Below, piece by piece: positions 24,901 through 32,394 of a stretch of DNA of 64,000 nucleotides. A program made the translations under genes and the position numbers. Positions within the stretch are counted from its first letter, which is position 1. Every line of letters begins with the position of its first letter. The notes beneath the pieces are model-generated. The model saw only the letters and a program-made list of their open reading frames with translations, was not told the origin of the DNA and did not search any database. The stretch is taken from contig JAJCXR010000041.1 in the NCBI GenBank assembly GCA_029263315.1, positions 1 to 64,000 on the forward strand. The letters are read 5' to 3'. The DNA comes from Acidobacteriota bacterium. GTDB lineage: Bacteria > Acidobacteriota > Thermoanaerobaculia > Multivoradales > J023.

Positions 24901-26805
24901 ATCCCATGGAACCCCGCCTTCGAGGCCGACATTGCGGTCCGCGAGACCTACACCTACGGCGGCAAAGACGGTCGTGTATCCCACCGCGAGACCCACGTCG
25001 ACGACGCTCTCCTCACCGAGAGCGAGCCACGAATCTTTACCCAGAGCTGGACCTGGGACGCCTTGGGAAACCGCACCTCCACCACCTACCCGCGCTGCAC
25101 CCACTCGGTCTGCGCCGCCAGCTCGGTGCCGTCGCGCACCTTGAGCGCCACCTACACCCAAGGTCGGCTGACGGGGCTTCCCGGCATCGTGAACGCCATG
25201 AGCTACCATGCCAACGGCATGGTGAAGCGCGTCGAGCGCGCCAACGGAACCGCCGAGGTCATCACCTCCGACCCGCACGGCCATGCCAGGCCCTACACCC
25301 TCGAAGTCGCCGGCCCTTGGGGCATCAGCAGCCTCGGCGAGCATCGCTACGACGGTTCCGGCAACTTGGTGCAGGTGGGGATCGGCACCGACAACCGCTA
25401 CTACTACGACGGAGCCGGTCGCCTGCGGCGTTTCGGCATGGATTCGGGGCAATGGCAGGAGTACGACTACGACCCCTACGGCAACTTGACGTCCCTGCGT
25501 CACCACAATGGCGCCTCCACCACCACCCGCACCTTCGCCGTCAACGCCGCCACCAACCGACTCTCCGTGGCCAACTACGACGCCGACGGCAATCTCCTGG
25601 CCTGGGGCGGCGAAACCTATGCTTGGGACGCCTTGGGTCGCATGCGTCACCACAACTTCCCCGATGAGGTCTACGCCTACACCGCCGGCGGCGAACGCAT
25701 CCTGGCGTTGCAGTACCGGCCGGGCGAGCCGATCCGGGAGACCTGGAGCCTACGGGACCTGGACGGCAAGCTGCTGACCACCTACCTCATGGAAGGCGCC
25801 AACCAAGTCGGCGATTGGGCCTGGCAAAAAGACTACGCCTACCGCGGCGACGTGCAGGTCATGGCCTGGACCGCCGAGCCGTCGCCTAGGCATCGACAGT
25901 ACTACTCCGTCGACCACTTGGGCACCCCCCGCATGGTCACCGACGCGGCGGGTGGCGTGGTGAGCGTCCACCACTACTTCGGCTTCGGCGAAGAGCTCAA
26001 CACCACCACCACCGCCGAGCCCAAGCGCTTCACCGGCCATGAGCGGGATTTTCACGCCGCGGGCAGCCAGGACGACTTGGACTACATGCATGCGCGCTAC
26101 TACAAGGCGCACATGGGGCGATTCTTGACGGTGGACCCTCTCGATGCAGCTGTGATCTTGGAGCAGCCCCAGAGCTGGAACAAGTTCGCCTATGTGCACA
26201 ACAATCCGGTACGCTTCAGTGACCCTACGGGTGAGAAAATCAATGTGGCCGGTTTAACGGAAGAAGAACAGCAAACGCTCTTAGCTGGACTCTATTCCGC
26301 GTCTGGCAACATCTACGCTGTCGACGGAGATGGCTTTCTGCAGTTGGATGCGATAGGCGGAAACAGCTCAGCGACAGCTACGGAAGTTCTCAATGAAGCC
26401 ATCGGATCGCCTGAACTGTTTACAGTAGAATCGAGTAATAGTTCTTCTGTTATCCTCGCTCAGGCAAAGCTCAGGTCTCAAAGAGTCCGAATCGACTTCG
26501 ATGACTTCAGAGGAATGACTTCAGGAAACGTGGACACGAGGACCTTCAACGTTGGTTTCAATTTTTTGCACGAAATGATTCACCTTTCTCGTGGCCTCAG
26601 CGACCCTGGATACCCTGAGAATAAGTCCTCTGTAGGACCAGTTGTAGAAATCGTAAACCAAATTCGCTCGGAACAAAATTTGCCGTTGCGCGGGCCCGCT
26701 TATAAAGGCCAAGGTACAAGACGGGTGGTTTGGGTGAATTTTCAAGTCAACCCTAGTAAACCTAATAAGGTTTATTACATCAAGGTGAAGCTGTATGGAG
26801 ATTAG
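21901..26805 (+). CDS. Secreted RHS/YD-repeat protein with HExxH toxin tip
   Basis: The protein is 1634 aa. After a signal peptide (LTSLALGAVLLAVVANTAGA) it has a long YD-repeat shell (for example YEYDRLGRQTW, YLDYDPFGRPRTIE, YYYDGAGRLRRFG) and the RHS core boundary (YSVDHLGTPRMVTDAAGG, then FTGHERDFH and MHARYYKAHMGRFLTVDPLD). RHS proteins build a cocoon that encloses a C-terminal toxin cut off after the core. The tip from about residue 1440 is AT-richer than the shell and unlike it, and contains HEMIH at residues 1557-1561, an HExxH zinc-metallopeptidase motif with several acidic residues downstream that could be the third ligand. The gene has no nearby VgrG or PAAR; the signal peptide suggests Sec export. 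Its last codons overlap the immunity gene. Confidence 0.88.
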   Translation: MKSFSALTSLALGAVLLAVVANTAGASLQHPNLERGFHPEKAYQLGDLDHVNLFNGNLVITLPIGGEYPVGGGFSYRLQLIYNSKLWDFEEVQPPTGPAFVRAWPNADSNAGLGWQLSLGGLVPPNTHPRNPSTRWMFVAADGSEHLFYPTLHSGEPVVSGVSYTRDGSYLRLKEVGNRRQVETPDGRLYDFSAQGAAYRLDKIQDRFGNFLRITYNSPLFWTLSDSLGRQHNLYFGYRTFDGESLPMLERVRLAAFGGTWANYYLSYQQASVERPCPWDDPTGAPEASVPLLTGVSLPDGGSTFALPFGSYQLDRTPGCRSTGALGKMVLPTLGAVGWRWGTYSFPTGESTPGTPVPPRLYNKTPGVVERSLYGAGDNLVGSWTYNPQVTSEGAAEEPVELVQTVTDPLGHRRVHYFSVYSGGNTSFPTADTHHYGFPYSPKRNLPEGLFLSQDVYDGGSRVRSIFVRYDDDLPGTGGGSLPDKLNQRLARSRSVFRDDADRYSEVIYSDYDGLGHYRQATTAGNFEPTHANTRTVFVGYNPSAGTFPGNFSVPSTDQPWLLQRFDRRWQEEDGLRVESRTCFDDQTGFLKGERVLALPGSARSDDLLRLYATDARGNLASERHYGGDLQPLATGSLDPCDVAPPANPAVEMAHTYQHGSLATSQYPGTGLLVTEQGIDFHTGLPAWSRDVAGLQTDYEYDRLGRQTWSKPSLGHGAWTQAVYDRATSTSSLAKVRVHHRDNGSNSNPILAREEMRFDAFGRPWQERRLLPGGIWTIRDTRRNALGQPVRVSAWETSPSHWTRYLDYDPFGRPRTIEPPEGPSQAVNLLYQGVRKVTRQTWAGTGPDGQGGVAESQFSTVELYDLQGRLYKVIQPIGLTAEYLYDVEDRLIRAKLFGPTAQQRSFAYDRRGFLLSETHPESGQTTYSQYDARGKARRQRSAAGLELRTLYDAAERVTRVEDVSGSTVYPLLEYFYAASNAFGNWRQGKLETAISHSPIRIPWNPAFEADIAVRETYTYGGKDGRVSHRETHVDDALLTESEPRIFTQSWTWDALGNRTSTTYPRCTHSVCAASSVPSRTLSATYTQGRLTGLPGIVNAMSYHANGMVKRVERANGTAEVITSDPHGHARPYTLEVAGPWGISSLGEHRYDGSGNLVQVGIGTDNRYYYDGAGRLRRFGMDSGQWQEYDYDPYGNLTSLRHHNGASTTTRTFAVNAATNRLSVANYDADGNLLAWGGETYAWDALGRMRHHNFPDEVYAYTAGGERILALQYRPGEPIRETWSLRDLDGKLLTTYLMEGANQVGDWAWQKDYAYRGDVQVMAWTAEPSPRHRQYYSVDHLGTPRMVTDAAGGVVSVHHYFGFGEELNTTTTAEPKRFTGHERDFHAAGSQDDLDYMHARYYKAHMGRFLTVDPLDAAVILEQPQSWNKFAYVHNNPVRFSDPTGEKINVAGLTEEEQQTLLAGLYSASGNIYAVDGDGFLQLDAIGGNSSATATEVLNEAIGSPELFTVESSNSSSVILAQAKLRSQRVRIDFDDFRGMTSGNVDTRTFNVGFNFLHEMIHLSRGLSDPGYPENKSSVGPVVEIVNQIRSEQNLPLRGPAYKGQGTRRVVWVNFQVNPSKPNKVYYIKVKLYGD

Positions 26806-27292
26806 ACGCATAATCTGCTTGCTCGTAGTCGCTTTCATGCTCACCTCTTGCTCCAGCAATGAGAGCATCGAGACGGTCTATTCTGCGGTGGTCTCCGCCG
26901 CCTATTCTACGGGAAGTATCGTTCCACTCGTTGGGGATGTCTTGGTTTTCGAGAGTGGGACGGTCGTCGTGACGAATTTTTCCGGCAAGACGCGGCGCCG
27001 GTCTTTGGGAGATCATCCGAGCTTCCAGCGGCTCATTTCGAGCCTCTCCCGTGCCGAATTCGCTGACGATCTTTCGGTCATTGCTGCTAAGCGCTATGAA
27101 GATAGGTATTTTGAGGAAGAATCGCTGACTATCCTGACTGCGGACCACAAGGTCACCCTCCCCATCGAGAAAGCGGCGGAGCTAACGCCAGCGGTAAGAA
27201 GGGTTCTCAAGGAACTCGATGCACTCGCTCTCATCGTGATGAAAGACCGGCTGGATTTCCAATTGAACATCGAGAACCAAGGCTCTCACTAG
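26795..27292 (+). CDS. Probable immunity lipoprotein for the HExxH toxin
   Basis: The protein is 165 aa. A lipoprotein signal (ICLLVVAFMLTSCSS) predicts lipidation at Cys19 and export to the periplasmic side. The ATG lies inside the last codons of the RHS gene (11-nt overlap), the position expected for a cognate immunity gene. The mature part has a beta-like section (VLVFESGTVVVTNFSGKTRRR), a HPSFQRL motif and a C-terminal helix/strand (VRRVLKELDALALIVMK). A paralogue is at 27653 and broken copies are at 27414 and 30545. Immunity function is inferred from context; the family itself is not one I recognise. Confidence 0.7.
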   Translation: MEIRRIICLLVVAFMLTSCSSNESIETVYSAVVSAAYSTGSIVPLVGDVLVFESGTVVVTNFSGKTRRRSLGDHPSFQRLISSLSRAEFADDLSVIAAKRYEDRYFEEESLTILTADHKVTLPIEKAAELTPAVRRVLKELDALALIVMKDRLDFQLNIENQGSH

Positions 27293-27652
27293 AACAAGGG
27301 TGCGCATTGCGGGTTTGAGGTGCGACGCTGCCTGCCCACAAAGGAGTGGTATCAGCCGTGGTTTCTTGTTGAATTTCCAGCGATCCAACCGCCGAAGGCC
27401 CAACAAGGGATGTATGGAGACTAAAAGAGGCTTTCTTTTCTGATTGCCTTCACTCTGTTGCTGTGTTCTTGCTAGGGTAACAGAAACGGTGGAGCAGGTG
27501 GCACCTGCACTCATCATAGGCTTTTTCCCTCTGGGGGAACAGCCCCGACAGCAGGACACGTCCAGGTGCTGGAGAAAGGCACAATCATTGTGAGGAATAG
27601 GGCAGGCAACGGGGCCGGTCGCCTGCGGCGTGTAAAGTAAAGGTGAAGCTCT
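27293..27652 (+). pseudogene. Broken duplicate: toxin tail plus immunity lipoprotein
   Basis: Around 27330-27412 the reading frame gives SGISRGFLLNFQRSN...RRPNK, a decayed version of the last residues of the HExxH toxin (GTRRVVWVNFQVNPSKPNK). A degraded immunity gene follows from 27414: its start (METKRGFLF) hits a stop, the signal continues in another frame (LIAFTLLLCSC then stop), and the later part is recognisable as HVQVLEKGTIIVRNRAGN. It then joins RHS-core sequence (GAGRLRR) and a second toxin end (KVKLYGD-like) leading into the next immunity gene. Confidence 0.7.
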
Positions 27653-28150
27653 ATGGCGACTAAGCATTTGGCTTGCATTTTCGCATTCGCTCTTCTACTT
27701 TGCGACTGCTCCAGCAGCGGCAGCGGTAGGCCAACCGATTCTGTTTTGATCCTAGCCCTGTTTTCTTCCGGAGGCCCAGGCCCCGCAATTGGGTACGTCG
27801 AGGTACTAGAAGGAGGTACGGTCATCGTGAGAAACATGGCTGGCAAGACGCGGCGCCGACCTTTGGCCGGGCACCCGAGTTTCCAGCGGCTGTCTTCGAA
27901 CACGGTCCGGGCTGACTTCTCTGAAGATCTCTCGGCCATGGCTGCCAAGCGCTACGAAGGCATTTGCGCTGATTGTGAAGAGCTCTATCTCGAAGCAGCA
28001 GGGTATGAAGTCACCCTCCCCACCGAAAGGGCGGCGGAGCTGACGCCAGCGCTAAGGCAGGTTCTCAAAGATCTCGATGCACTCGCTCTCGTCGTGATGA
28101 AACGTGGGCTGGACTTTCAGTTGAACATCGAAAGCCGAGGCTCTCACTAG
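27653..28150 (+). CDS. Paralogous immunity lipoprotein
   Basis: The protein is 165 aa and is clearly homologous to the lipoprotein at 26795 (shared GKTRRRPL...HPSFQRL, AAKRYE, AAELTPAL, LDALALVVMK and a SRGSH-like end). It has a lipobox-like LLCDCSS. Its start overlaps a remnant of the toxin 3' end (AAGGTGAAGCTCTATGG), repeating the arrangement of the intact pair. No intact toxin tip precedes it, so this is an orphan immunity gene. Whether it is expressed is unknown. Confidence 0.7.
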   Translation: MATKHLACIFAFALLLCDCSSSGSGRPTDSVLILALFSSGGPGPAIGYVEVLEGGTVIVRNMAGKTRRRPLAGHPSFQRLSSNTVRADFSEDLSAMAAKRYEGICADCEELYLEAAGYEVTLPTERAAELTPALRQVLKDLDALALVVMKRGLDFQLNIESRGSH

Positions 28151-28162
28151 AACCAGGACAGC

Positions 28163-28575
28163 CATTGCGAGCTTGTGGCATTCCCGGTTTGAATGCCCTT
28201 GGGGCATCAGCAGCCTCGGCGAGCATCGCTACGACGGCTCCGGCAACCTGGTGCAAGTCGGCCTGGGCGCAGACAACCGCTACTACTACGACGGGGCCTG
28301 TCGCCTGCGGCGTTTTGACATGGATTCGGGGCAATGGCAGGAGAACGACTACGACCCCTACGGCAACTTGACGTCCCCTGAGTCACCACAATGGCTCCTC
28401 CACCATCACCCGCAACTTCGCCGTCAACGCCGCCACCAACGGCTCTCCGTCGCCAACTACGACGCCGACGGCAATCTCCTGGCCTGGACGGCAAGCTGCT
28501 GACCACTTACCTCATGGAAGCGCCAACCAAGTCGGCGATTGGGCCTGGCAAAAAGACTACGCCTACCGCGGCGAC
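28163..28575 (+). pseudogene. Displaced RHS core fragment
   Basis: The sequence is nearly identical to the main RHS gene from about 25315 onward (WGISSLGEHRYDGSGNLVQV, RYYYDGA). Small deletions break the frame: near 28385, near 28437, a jump at CCTGG near 28485 that removes the segment corresponding to ~25605-25760, and a 1-nt deletion at ATGGAAGCGCC. It leads into the orphan tip at 28576. Confidence 0.85.
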
Positions 28576-29511
28576 GTGCAGGTCATGGCCTGGACCGCCG
28601 AGCCGTCGCCGCGCAATCGTCAGTACTTCTCCGTCGACCACTTGGGCACCCCCCGCATGATCACCGACGCGGCGGGTGGCGTGGTGAGCGTCCACCACTA
28701 CTTCGGCTTCGGCGAAGAGCTCAACACCACCACCACCGCCGAGCCCAAGCGCTTCACCGGCCACGAGCGAGATTTTCACGCTCCGGGCAGCCAGGACGAC
28801 TTGGACTACATGCATGCGCGCTACTACAAGGCGCACATGGGGCGATTCCTGACGGTGGACCCGGTCCTCGGAAGTCCCGAGCAGCCGGGAAGTTGGAACC
28901 GATACGCCTACGTCCAGAACAATCCAACAAATCTCGTCGATGCTGACGGGCTCGTTGCCGGCCCTGCCTCGTTGCTGCTACAAACCTTCGCAGAGCTCTG
29001 CGCCATCCGAGGGCTTTGCTCCGATGAGGTCATCACCGTAGAGTCAACACCGCTGCCGATTCTCGCCGGCGGATTTGGACACCTGGCGGCGGACCGTGTT
29101 CACCGCTTTCCCAAGGAGTTTTCCCTTGAGTTGGCGGGGGCGTTCTATGATTTCCTCTTCGCCGAGCCGGATCGGACGATTTGTGCCGAGCTGAATGGTG
29201 AGGTCGAGTGCGGCGAGATGCTGGTGGGGATGGTGCCTTTTCCGCCAAGTGGCTTAGGGCCGGCAGCTCTGAAGAAACACCGGAAGCTCGCCAAGCTGGG
29301 TAATCAGGCTGCGATTTCCAAGGGTAGACAAGGTAGCCAGATGCTGGTTCGGATGGCCAAAAAGGCTGGTCTAAGAATAAAGCCTGGAGGAAAGCACATG
29401 TTGGTTTTCGACGAAAGTGGCACCGTTGTTACGCTGATTCCGCATTCTCTAGGCCGTAAGTCGACCGGACTGAGCATTGCTGAGAAGATTTTAGAGACTG
29501 CAGTCCATTGA
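28576..29511 (+). CDS. Orphan RHS tip with HicA-like toxin domain (copy 1)
   Basis: The frame is 311 aa from GTG 28576 and keeps the RHS core boundary (VDHLGTPRM, MHARYYKAHMGRFLTVDPV). It continues with a linker shared by all orphan tips (TFAELCAIRGLCSDEVITVE, then STPLPILAGGFGHLAADRV) and ends in a ~70-residue domain, GRQGSQMLVRMAKKAGLRI, GGKHMLVF and LIPHSLG...AEKIL. That pattern (a GxH before a strand, then a PHS and a helix) resembles HicA mRNA interferases, where the His is catalytic. There is no own promoter or signal sequence, and the upstream core is frameshifted, so this is more a recombination donor than an expressed gene. Its partner gene follows 13 nt downstream. Confidence 0.7.
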   Translation: MQVMAWTAEPSPRNRQYFSVDHLGTPRMITDAAGGVVSVHHYFGFGEELNTTTTAEPKRFTGHERDFHAPGSQDDLDYMHARYYKAHMGRFLTVDPVLGSPEQPGSWNRYAYVQNNPTNLVDADGLVAGPASLLLQTFAELCAIRGLCSDEVITVESTPLPILAGGFGHLAADRVHRFPKEFSLELAGAFYDFLFAEPDRTICAELNGEVECGEMLVGMVPFPPSGLGPAALKKHRKLAKLGNQAAISKGRQGSQMLVRMAKKAGLRIKPGGKHMLVFDESGTVVTLIPHSLGRKSTGLSIAEKILETAVH

Positions 29512-29524
29512 AAAGGACCTCATC

Positions 29525-29881
29525 TTGATTCCTCAATCTGCATGGGTAGTCCCCATCGTCGTCACCTGGACGTTGGAGGACACTGACCCGAAGACCGTCA
29601 ACAATGAAATACTCTATGTTGCTATGGTTTGGGTGGAGAATATTGGATTGAGTATCGCAGTAGGGCCCTCCGGTAGATCACCGAAACAAAACAGAATCGA
29701 ACTGAAGCTAATCGTCGAAAAGCCGGACGTGGAAGAATCCTACGTTCTTCCAGAGCAGGTGGCTATTGACTTCCTTTCATTCCTAAAGAGCCAAGCCCTA
29801 TCTCGAGGCTGGAATCTCGTTGGCTCCTATCGTCGATTCACTGAAGAGGAAGGATTGCCCATTCCATATCTACAGGAGTAG
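29525..29881 (+). CDS. Partner/immunity candidate of HicA-like tip (copy 1)
   Basis: A 118-aa protein starts at TTG 29525 with AAGGAC upstream. The start choice is supported by the paralogues at 31091 and 31984, which use ATG at the same residue. The conserved pattern is MIPQxAWVVPIVVTW, VNNEI, a GPS-like turn, RIELKLIVE, LPEQVAIDFLSFL and GWNLVGSYRRFTEEEGLP. I do not recognise it as HicB. Every HicA-like tip in the window is followed by a member of this family, so an antitoxin or immunity role is the best inference. Confidence 0.65.
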   Translation: MIPQSAWVVPIVVTWTLEDTDPKTVNNEILYVAMVWVENIGLSIAVGPSGRSPKQNRIELKLIVEKPDVEESYVLPEQVAIDFLSFLKSQALSRGWNLVGSYRRFTEEEGLPIPYLQE

Positions 29882-30074
29882 GATCTGCGGCCAACTTCAC
29901 TACGCCGCCACCGACCACGTTGAGTCAACACCGCTGCCGATTCTCGCCGGCGGATTTGGACACCTGGCGGTGGATCGTGTCCAGCGCTTTCCCAGGGAGT
30001 TTTCGCTCGAGTTGGCGGGTCCGTTTTACACAAGGCAACAAGCGCCTGCGAGCAAAGAGGAAGGCAAAACACCG
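29882..30074 (+). pseudogene. RHS tip linker remnant
   Basis: From about 29920 the sequence encodes the shared RHS linker (VESTPLPILAGGFGHLAVDR, continuing to FSLELAGPFY) and then changes abruptly into the region upstream of the TPR-like gene. The preceding ~40 nt (GGATCTGCGGCCAACTTCAC...) recur exactly at 31445, marking a recombination junction. Confidence 0.75.
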
Positions 30075-30485
30075 ATGAAAAACACTGATTCCTTTGATCT
30101 GCTCTGGGCAGAGCTTCTCGAAGAAGCCGCCGCGGACCGCATTGACGAAGCACTGAGTATTCTGCGAAAGCTAGAATCTTCTGAGCGATTAAGCATCGAC
30201 GAGCTAGTCGTCAAGAGTCAGCTGATCCAACAGGCAGAAACCGCGCCGGGATACGAGCTGGAGGACGCCAAACGCGCATTGCTTGCAGCTCTAGATCGAG
30301 ATAGCTCGTACCCCCCCGCCTTGATCGAAATGGGCCACTACTGCTGGGTAATGGATGATGACGCCGGAGAGGGATTGAAGCACTTCAATAAGGCGATTGA
30401 GGCAATTGAAGGGCTTCTCGCCGAAGCCCGAGAGGGAAGAGCGAAATGCTTGGAGGAGATAGCAGATTTGAATGAATCTAGATAA
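30075..30485 (+). CDS. TPR/Sel1-like small helical protein, immunity candidate (copy 1)
   Basis: The protein is 136 aa, acidic and helical, with a TPR-like pattern (IDEALSILRKLESSERLSI, ALLAALDRDSSYPPALIEMG, GLKHFNKAIEAIEGLL). Close paralogues are at 33921 and 34550, with a fragment at 35055. The start ATG is preceded by GGCAAAACACC, a weak ribosome site. Each copy follows RHS linker debris rather than an intact toxin tip, so these look like immunity genes left behind after their toxin tips were lost or moved. That is inference from layout. Confidence 0.55.
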   Translation: MKNTDSFDLLWAELLEEAAADRIDEALSILRKLESSERLSIDELVVKSQLIQQAETAPGYELEDAKRALLAALDRDSSYPPALIEMGHYCWVMDDDAGEGLKHFNKAIEAIEGLLAEAREGRAKCLEEIADLNESR

Positions 30486-30544
30486 GTTCCTCTCTGACCA
30501 AAGCTACCGAACCCGATGGCAGCAGCGCAAGATGGAAGGGCCCA

Positions 30545-30904
30545 GTGTCTACAGGAAACAAAACTACGTCCATCGCCTACCTACTTGCCCTAGCGCTTTT
30601 GTTTGGTTGTTCTTCTACCAATAGTAAGGGTGGTCGATTGGCCGGACCTGCCATGGTTACGGCCTTCTACTCGTCAGGAGGACCTGCCCCTACCATCGGC
30701 TTTGTTCAGGTGCTGGAAGAAGGGACGGTCGTCGTGCAAAACCAAGAAGACAAGGCGAAGAGCTCAACACCGCCACCACCGCCGAGCCCGCGCGCTTCAC
30801 CGGCCACGAGCGGGATCTTAACGCCGCCAGGTGGCCTAGCAGCTCTGAAGACACGCCGCCAAGCTTGGCGACCAGGCTCCAGTCTCCAAGGTCAGACAAG
30901 GTAG
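30545..30904 (+). pseudogene. Chimeric remnant: immunity lipoprotein joined to RHS core
   Basis: The first ~75 residues from GTG 30545 match the immunity lipoprotein family (LALALLFGCSS, then TAFYSSGGPAPTIGFVQVLE and EGTVVVQN). At about 30752 the sequence jumps into the RHS core text GAAGAGCTCAACACC, here read in the wrong frame, and then into HicA-tip sequence. It is a recombination scar rather than a functional gene. Confidence 0.75.
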
Positions 30905-31081
30905 GCAGATGCTGGTTCGGATGACGAAGAAAGCAGGCCTTAGAGTAGAGCACGGGGCAAGCGCATGTTGGTTGTTGATACTAGTGGCAAGCAGATAGCG
31001 CAGATCTCAAATTCGTTGAGGTCTAGATCGACGGGCCAATCGATTGTTCACAAAATCTTAAAGAACGCACGCCTTGACTAG
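30890..31081 (+). pseudogene. Frameshifted HicA-like tip (copy 2)
   Basis: One frame gives GRQMLVRMTKKAGLRVE and, after a frameshift near 30960, another gives GKRMLVVDTSGKQIAQISNS and VHKILKNARLD, ending at the stop 31079-31081. Aligned with the other tips, the catalytic-type His is replaced (GGKH or GGSH becomes GKR). It is inactive but still sits 9 nt before a partner gene. Confidence 0.7.
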
Positions 31082-31090
31082 GAGAAAATC

Positions 31091-31444
31091 ATGATTCCCC
31101 AGTGTTCTTGGGTAGTCCCCATCGTCGTCACCTGGATGTCTGAGGAGGATTTAATCTCCGTCAACAACGAGATTTTCCGCATAGGTACGGCCTGGGTCGA
31201 AGAGCGCGATCTGAGCCTAGCGGGTGGCCCGACTCAAAGCTCGTCTGAGCAAAGACGAATTGAAATGGAGCTGATCGTCGAGCAACCGGACGTGGAAGAA
31301 TCCTACGTTCTTCCAGAGCAGGTGGCTATCGACTTCCTTTCGTCCCTAAGGTGCCAAGCCCTACCCCGAGGCTGGAATCTCGTCGGCTCCTGTCGTCGAT
31401 TCACTGAAGAGGAAGGATTGCCCCTTCCATATCTACAGGAGTAG
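31091..31444 (+). CDS. Partner/immunity candidate of HicA-like tip (copy 2)
   Basis: The protein is 117 aa from ATG 31091, preceded by AGGAGAAAATC. It belongs to the family at 29525 and is nearly identical over the last ~50 residues (LPEQVAIDFLS, GWNLVGSCRRFTEEEGLPLP). The toxin tip before it is frameshifted, so this gene may persist as protection against sister cells. Immunity role inferred. Confidence 0.65.
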   Translation: MIPQCSWVVPIVVTWMSEEDLISVNNEIFRIGTAWVEERDLSLAGGPTQSSSEQRRIEMELIVEQPDVEESYVLPEQVAIDFLSSLRCQALPRGWNLVGSCRRFTEEEGLPLPYLQE

Positions 31445-31481
31445 GATCTGCGGCCAACTTCACTACGCCGCCACCGACCAC

Positions 31482-31964
31482 GTTGAGTCAACACCGCTGC
31501 CGTTTCTCGCCGGCGGATTTGGACACCTGGCGGCGGACCGTGTCCAACGCTTTCCCAAGGAACTTTCCCTCGGGCTGGCGGGGCCGTTCTATGATTTTGT
31601 CTTCGCCGAGTCGGATCGGACGGTTTGTGCCGAGCTGAATGGTGAGGTCGAGTGCGGCGAGATGCTGGTGGGGATGATTCCCTTCCCCTCAGCCAAGAGC
31701 ATGGGCTTAGTTGGAGGGGCAGCTCGAAAACACAAGAAGCTCACCAAACTCGGGAGTCAGGCCGCGGTTTCTAGTGGAAGACAAGGCAGTCAAATGCTAG
31801 TTAGGATGGCGCGAAAAGCGGGACTGGAGGTCAAGGCAGGTGGCAACCATCTTATCGTGTATGATGCGGGCGGTACGCAAGTCGCCCAAATTCCTCACTC
31901 GCTCCACTCAAGTCACACTGGCGCGCAAATCGCTTTGGACATTCTACGAAATGCCCTCTTTTGA
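31482..31964 (+). CDS. Orphan RHS linker plus HicA-like tip (copy 3)
   Basis: An uninterrupted frame runs from the linker (VESTPLPFLAGGFGHLAADR at 31482) through GEMLVGMIPFPSAKS to the HicA-like domain (GRQGSQMLVRMARKAGLEV, GGNHLIVYD, IPHSLHSSHTG). No RHS core precedes it and the first ATG, 31662, would leave only about 100 residues. It is most likely a silent tip that could be recombined onto the main gene through the shared linker. His is retained in GGNH. Confidence 0.65.
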   Translation, partial: VESTPLPFLAGGFGHLAADRVQRFPKELSLGLAGPFYDFVFAESDRTVCAELNGEVECGEMLVGMIPFPSAKSMGLVGGAARKHKKLTKLGSQAAVSSGRQGSQMLVRMARKAGLEVKAGGNHLIVYDAGGTQVAQIPHSLHSSHTGAQIALDILRNALF

Positions 31965-31983
31965 ACAGGATTAGACTTTCAAA

Positions 31984-32343
31984 ATGATCCCTGAAAATGC
32001 TTGGGTGATCCTCCTCCAAATTACCTGGATGTCTCCAAAGGGAGAGTTACGGCATATCAACAACTCAATCATGCAGTTGGCTACGAATTGGGTTGAAGAG
32101 CGTGGATTGTTCCTGGCTGGAGGGCCTTCCAAGAGGTTGCCTCAGAACAGACGTCTGGAGATGAGGCTTATTGTCGAAGCCTCTGTCGCCGATCTAGAGG
32201 CAGGCACTCTTCCGGAACAGATTGCGGTGGATTTCCTCTCTTTTCTTCAGCACCATGCATTGGCCAATGGTTGGAACCTCAACGGATCCTATCGGCGCTT
32301 TAGAGAAGAGGAAGGCTTGCTACTCGCCGAATTACCAGTTTAG
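31984..32343 (+). CDS. Partner/immunity candidate of HicA-like tip (copy 3)
   Basis: The protein is 119 aa from ATG 31984. It is the most diverged of the intact partners (MIPENAWVILLQITWMSPKG; INNSIMQLATNWVEERGLFL; RRFREEEGLLLAE) and matches its tip copy, which is also diverged. Covariation of tip and partner is what cognate pairs would show. No known family was recognised. Confidence 0.65.
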   Translation: MIPENAWVILLQITWMSPKGELRHINNSIMQLATNWVEERGLFLAGGPSKRLPQNRRLEMRLIVEASVADLEAGTLPEQIAVDFLSFLQHHALANGWNLNGSYRRFREEEGLLLAELPV

Positions 32344-32394
32344 AGCCGCAGTAGCCGACCTCACAAAGGGACGCAAACCTGGTGGGTCGGTGCC

